Shown here piece after piece: positions 61,224 through 64,000 of a DNA stretch of 64,000 nt (position 1 is its first letter; every line of letters starts with the position of its first letter). The stretch is from Agrobacterium tumefaciens (GTDB lineage Bacteria; Pseudomonadota; Alphaproteobacteria; Rhizobiales; Rhizobiaceae): positions 124,001 to 188,000 of the forward strand of contig NZ_CP039903.1 in the NCBI RefSeq assembly GCF_005221385.1, written 5' to 3'. The position numbers and the translations under genes are program-made. Below the pieces are notes generated by a model, which saw nothing but the letters and a program-made list of their open reading frames with translations, searched no databases and was not told the DNA's origin.

Positions 61224-61765
61224 TTGAAGCTGCGGCCAAACGCGTACATATCATTCAGGGCGAGTACAAGGTTGTCAGCGATCCCGACGTGGTCATGACG
61301 ACGATACTCGGTTCGTGCGTGGCCGCCTGTCTGAGAGATCCCGTTGCCGGGCTTGGAGGAATGAACCACTTCCTGCTGCCGGGAACGGGCAATGTGACCG
61401 GGGGAGATGCGACGCGTTACGGCGTGCATCTCATGGAACTTCTGATCAACGGCCTTCTGAAGAAGGGCGCCCGCCGCGACCGGCTGGAGGCCAAGGTTTT
61501 CGGCGGCGCGAAGACGATCGCCAGCTTCTCGAATGTCGGCGAGCAGAATGCCATCTTCGCCATGCAGTTTCTGAAGGACGAAGGCATTCCGGTCATAAGC
61601 TCTTCCACGGGCGGAGAGCATGGCCGCAAGATCGAGTTCTGGCCGGTCTCGGGTCGCGCGCGTCAGCATCCGCTCAGCGGCGCGGAAACCCAGAAGACGG
61701 TCGCCATGGAAACGCGTCCGGTGCCGGCTCCCAAGCCCGTCGCCAACGACATCGAATTTTTCTAG
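61220..61765 (+). CDS. cheD: Chemoreceptor glutamine deamidase CheD
   Basis: A 181-residue enzyme with the Cys-His pair of Che[21 protein letters not shown] (Cys) and MNHFLLPG (His). [17 protein letters not shown] and [20 protein letters not shown] also match. It deamidates receptor glutamines and may bind CheY-P. It overlaps cheY2 by four bases. Confidence 0.96.
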   Translation: MIEAAAKRVHIIQGEYKVVSDPDVVMTTILGSCVAACLRDPVAGLGGMNHFLLPGTGNVTGGDATRYGVHLMELLINGLLKKGARRDRLEAKVFGGAKTIASFSNVGEQNAIFAMQFLKDEGIPVISSSTGGEHGRKIEFWPVSGRARQHPLSGAETQKTVAMETRPVPAPKPVANDIEFF

Positions 61766-61779
61766 TCACGGAGTTTCCA

Positions 61780-62163
61780 ATGCAGATTGCAGACCACGCC
61801 GGTACCGCTCCGTTCGAAGAAGCACTGCCGGATGTCCTCATGCGCGTGGTGTCGGAGCTGCACGATGTCGCCTATCTCATAGAGCGCATCGAGCCGCAGT
61901 TGCTGGAAGTGACCAGCGGTCAGTTGTCGGGCGATGGCATCAAGTTGCTGCAGGGCATTGATCTCGCCGTTCAGAAGACCCGCGGTCTTGCCGAATTCAT
62001 CGACACCATCACCGGTTCCATTCCCGGTGAATGGATCGTGGATGTCTCCACGGCGCTCAGCCTCGTCAAGCTTGCCGAAATGCAGAAGGCGCTGGGCGCT
62101 GCCTTCCGGCACGGCCATTCCCAGCCGCTGGACAAGACTTCCGGCGACTTCGACCTGTTCTAG
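61780..62163 (+). CDS. cheT: CheT, CheZ-like protein of rhizobial che operons
   Basis: A 127-residue helical protein. A D-x-x-x-Q motif (GIDLAVQKTRGLAEF) sits in a long helix, as in the CheZ/CheX phosphatase active site. The C-terminus ends GDFDLF. It occupies the orf10/cheT position. A role in CheY dephosphorylation or CheR regulation is drawn from rhizobial work and was not testable here. Confidence 0.85.
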   Translation: MQIADHAGTAPFEEALPDVLMRVVSELHDVAYLIERIEPQLLEVTSGQLSGDGIKLLQGIDLAVQKTRGLAEFIDTITGSIPGEWIVDVSTALSLVKLAEMQKALGAAFRHGHSQPLDKTSGDFDLF

Positions 62164-62292
62164 ACCGGATTTCTGCCGACGTTCCTTTCCTCGCTGAATG
62201 CGGAGAAAGGCAACGCTCGCGCAAGCTTCGCACCCTATTGTCATTACGGGGCCAAAAGGTCTCGGATTCTATGAATGACGGTGCGGAACAGA

Positions 62293-63975
62293 ATGAATCT
62301 GTTAAATCAAATCCCTCAGGTCCTGAAGAATTTCGCGGCGCTGGGTCAGACACGGCTGCTGATGCTGGGCGGCGTGGGCGTTTTGTCCATGGCCGTTATC
62401 CTTGCGGCAGCGCTCTACGTGAACCGTCCCGCCTACGAGACCCTTTATGTAGGGCTTGAAAAAAGCGACCTCAACAAGATCAGCATTGCGCTCGCCGAAT
62501 CGGGGCTGGACTTTCAGGTGGGAACCGACGGTTCGAGCCTTCAGGTTCCCGTTGGGCTGACCAGCAAGGCAAGGCTGCTTCTGGCCGAACGCGGTTTGCC
62601 TGATAGCGCCAATGCCGGTTACGAGCTTTTCGACAATGTCGGTTCTCTCGGCCTGACCTCCTTCATGCAGGAAGTGACGCGCGTTCGCGCCCTCGAGGGT
62701 GAGATCAGCCGCTCCATCCAGCAGATCGATGGGATTGCGGCCGCACGCGTCCATATCGTCATGCCTGATGTCGGCAATTTCCGCCGTGGCGAACAGAAGC
62801 CAACTGCATCGGTCATGATCCGCGCCAGCGCCACCGCAGGTCGCAAGGCCTCCGCCTCCATCCGTCACCTCGTCGCCTCGGCCGTTCCCGGCCTTGAAGT
62901 CGATGATGTGACGCTGCTCGATTCCACCGGCCAGCTTCTGGCTTCCGGCGACGACGTCACCAACGCCGCCATGAACCGCTCGCTGACGCTGGCGCAGAAC
63001 GTCCAGCAGGAAATCACCACCAATATCGACAAGGCGCTGGCGCCTTTCCTCGGCATGGACAATTTCCGCTCGAGCGTCACGGCGCAGCTGAACACCGACA
63101 GCCGCCAGATCCAGGAGACCGTGTATGATCCGGAATCGCGCGTCGAGCGTTCTGTCCGCACGGTAAAGGAAGACCAGAAATCCCAGGAAACGCAGCCGGA
63201 TACGGCAGCGACCGTGGAACAGAACGTACCGCAGGCAGCCCCGCAGGGCGGCGGCGGTGGCCCGCAGTCCTCCGACCAGTCGGCCAAGAAGGAAGAGCAG
63301 ACCAATTACGAGATCAACTCGAAGACGGTCGCTACGGTCAAGAACGGCTATACGGTCGAGAAGATTTCGGTCGCCGTGGTCGTCAACAAGGGTCGCATTG
63401 CCAAGATGGTCGGCGAACCCGTCGATCAGGCCAAGATCGACGCCTATCTTGCCGAAATGCAGAAGATCGTGACTTCGGCGGCGGGTATCTCTTCCGATCG
63501 CGGTGATATCGTGACGCTGACGGCAATGGACTTCCTTGAAACGCAATTGCTCGATGAGGCCGCCAGCGGTCCGGGCATCATGGAAGTGTTAAGCCGCAAT
63601 TCGGCCGGCATCATCAACTCGCTCGCTTTCGTCGCTGTCGCCTTCCTCGTCATCTGGCTTGGTGTGCGCCCCCTGGTTCGCACGGTCGCCGGCAATGGCG
63701 CGGCTGCGGGTCAGCTCAGCCAGGAGACCGCCGGTCTCGAACTGCCGGATTTCTCTCCGGGCATGGATGCAGGTGCTGGTGGTCTTATGGAAGGTTTCGG
63801 AGCGGATTTCGGCTTCGACAGCACCGACGATCTTCTGGCGGGTGGCGACAGCGAAGGCACCTTCAACCGCCGGGTTCGCGAAGGACCGGAACGCAGGCTC
63901 TCCCGCATGGTGGAAATCAGCGAGGAAAGAGCAGCCAAGATCCTGCGCAAATGGGCGGTGGAAAAGGCAGCGTGA
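62293..63975 (+). CDS. fliF: Flagellar MS-ring protein FliF
   Basis: A 560-residue basal-body protein. N-terminal membrane helix (LLMLGGVGVLSMAVILAAAL), ring-building domains (AYETLYVGLEKSDLNKISIAL; MQEVTRVRALEGEISRSIQQIDGIAAARVHIVMP), a Gly/Gln-rich loop, a second membrane helix (GIINSLAFVAVAFLVIWLGV), and a C-terminal FliG-binding tail (RLSRMVEISEERAAKILRKWA). It forms the MS ring in the inner membrane. The start at 62293 is preferred to 62275. The window ends 25 bases after its stop. Confidence 0.97.
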   Translation: MNLLNQIPQVLKNFAALGQTRLLMLGGVGVLSMAVILAAALYVNRPAYETLYVGLEKSDLNKISIALAESGLDFQVGTDGSSLQVPVGLTSKARLLLAERGLPDSANAGYELFDNVGSLGLTSFMQEVTRVRALEGEISRSIQQIDGIAAARVHIVMPDVGNFRRGEQKPTASVMIRASATAGRKASASIRHLVASAVPGLEVDDVTLLDSTGQLLASGDDVTNAAMNRSLTLAQNVQQEITTNIDKALAPFLGMDNFRSSVTAQLNTDSRQIQETVYDPESRVERSVRTVKEDQKSQETQPDTAATVEQNVPQAAPQGGGGGPQSSDQSAKKEEQTNYEINSKTVATVKNGYTVEKISVAVVVNKGRIAKMVGEPVDQAKIDAYLAEMQKIVTSAAGISSDRGDIVTLTAMDFLETQLLDEAASGPGIMEVLSRNSAGIINSLAFVAVAFLVIWLGVRPLVRTVAGNGAAAGQLSQETAGLELPDFSPGMDAGAGGLMEGFGADFGFDSTDDLLAGGDSEGTFNRRVREGPERRLSRMVEISEERAAKILRKWAVEKAA

Positions 63976-64000
63976 TTTTGAAAAGGCCGGGCTCACCCCG

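Overview
The window is chromosomal DNA of an alphaproteobacterium in the Rhizobiaceae, very probably an Agrobacterium (A. tumefaciens/fabrum complex). The right end has the agrobacterial/rhizobial chemotaxis order mcp-cheS-cheY1-cheA-cheR-cheB-cheY2-cheD-cheT running into fliF, with no cheW between cheA and cheR. A PodJ-like polarity protein of about 1249 residues, a PhaAB-type Mrp antiporter, YitT paralogues and Rhizobiaceae-style palindromic intergenic repeats fit the same group. The species call is inferred from gene content; no search was run.

Layout. 1-2.5 kb: 5' part of a type VI secretion vgrG (leftward, cut by the window edge) and a small AP2-like protein. 2.5-3.6 kb: aquaporin Z and a glycine-rich small protein. 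3.8-10.4 kb: a polysaccharide/envelope group (GspE_N-GT2 glycosyltransferase, solute-binding protein, flippase, O-antigen-ligase-like protein, polysaccharide deacetylase). 10.5-24 kb: housekeeping and stress genes (S24/XRE repressor, LuxR-type response regulator, DUF952-pyrD, CAP lipoprotein, methyltransferase, two tandem YitT genes, Rrf2 with a CMD protein, the Lhr-like helicase/PdeM repair pair, Usp, TauE/SafE with TIGR02186). 24.2-28 kb: podJ. 28.3-33.9 kb: a fatty-acid beta-oxidation operon (acyl-CoA dehydrogenase, thiolase, FadB/FadJ-type protein) with a repressor-type palindrome in its promoter and a strong terminator.

34.7-45.6 kb is the accessory highlight. A 10.8-kb integrated element sits in tRNA-Phe(GAA), bounded by perfect 47-bp direct repeats. 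It carries integrase, excisionase, a prohead-protease/major-capsid fusion, a MerR-like regulator, two divergent Arc-type (ribbon-helix-helix) regulators with shared operator-like repeats, a tape-measure protein and a winged-helix replication-type protein. No terminase, portal, tail tube or lysis gene was recognised, so it looks like a phage satellite or a reduced prophage. Beside the rightward Arc gene is a striking array of eight tandem stem-loops (40172-40376). Six of them share an exact TTTC-N5-GAAA core, and the outer stem sequences differ but stay self-complementary. Two unrecognised genes follow, the second with predicted membrane segments at both ends. This array and its downstream pair are the best candidate for something undescribed.

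45.7-47.3 kb: an AlkB-like dioxygenase, two XRE regulators and a small membrane protein. 47.3-53.3 kb: the leftward Mrp/Pha antiporter operon (mnhAB fusion, C, D, E, F, G), with every junction overlapping. 54.3-64 kb: the rightward chemotaxis operon, with short gaps or ATGA-type overlaps, then fliF.
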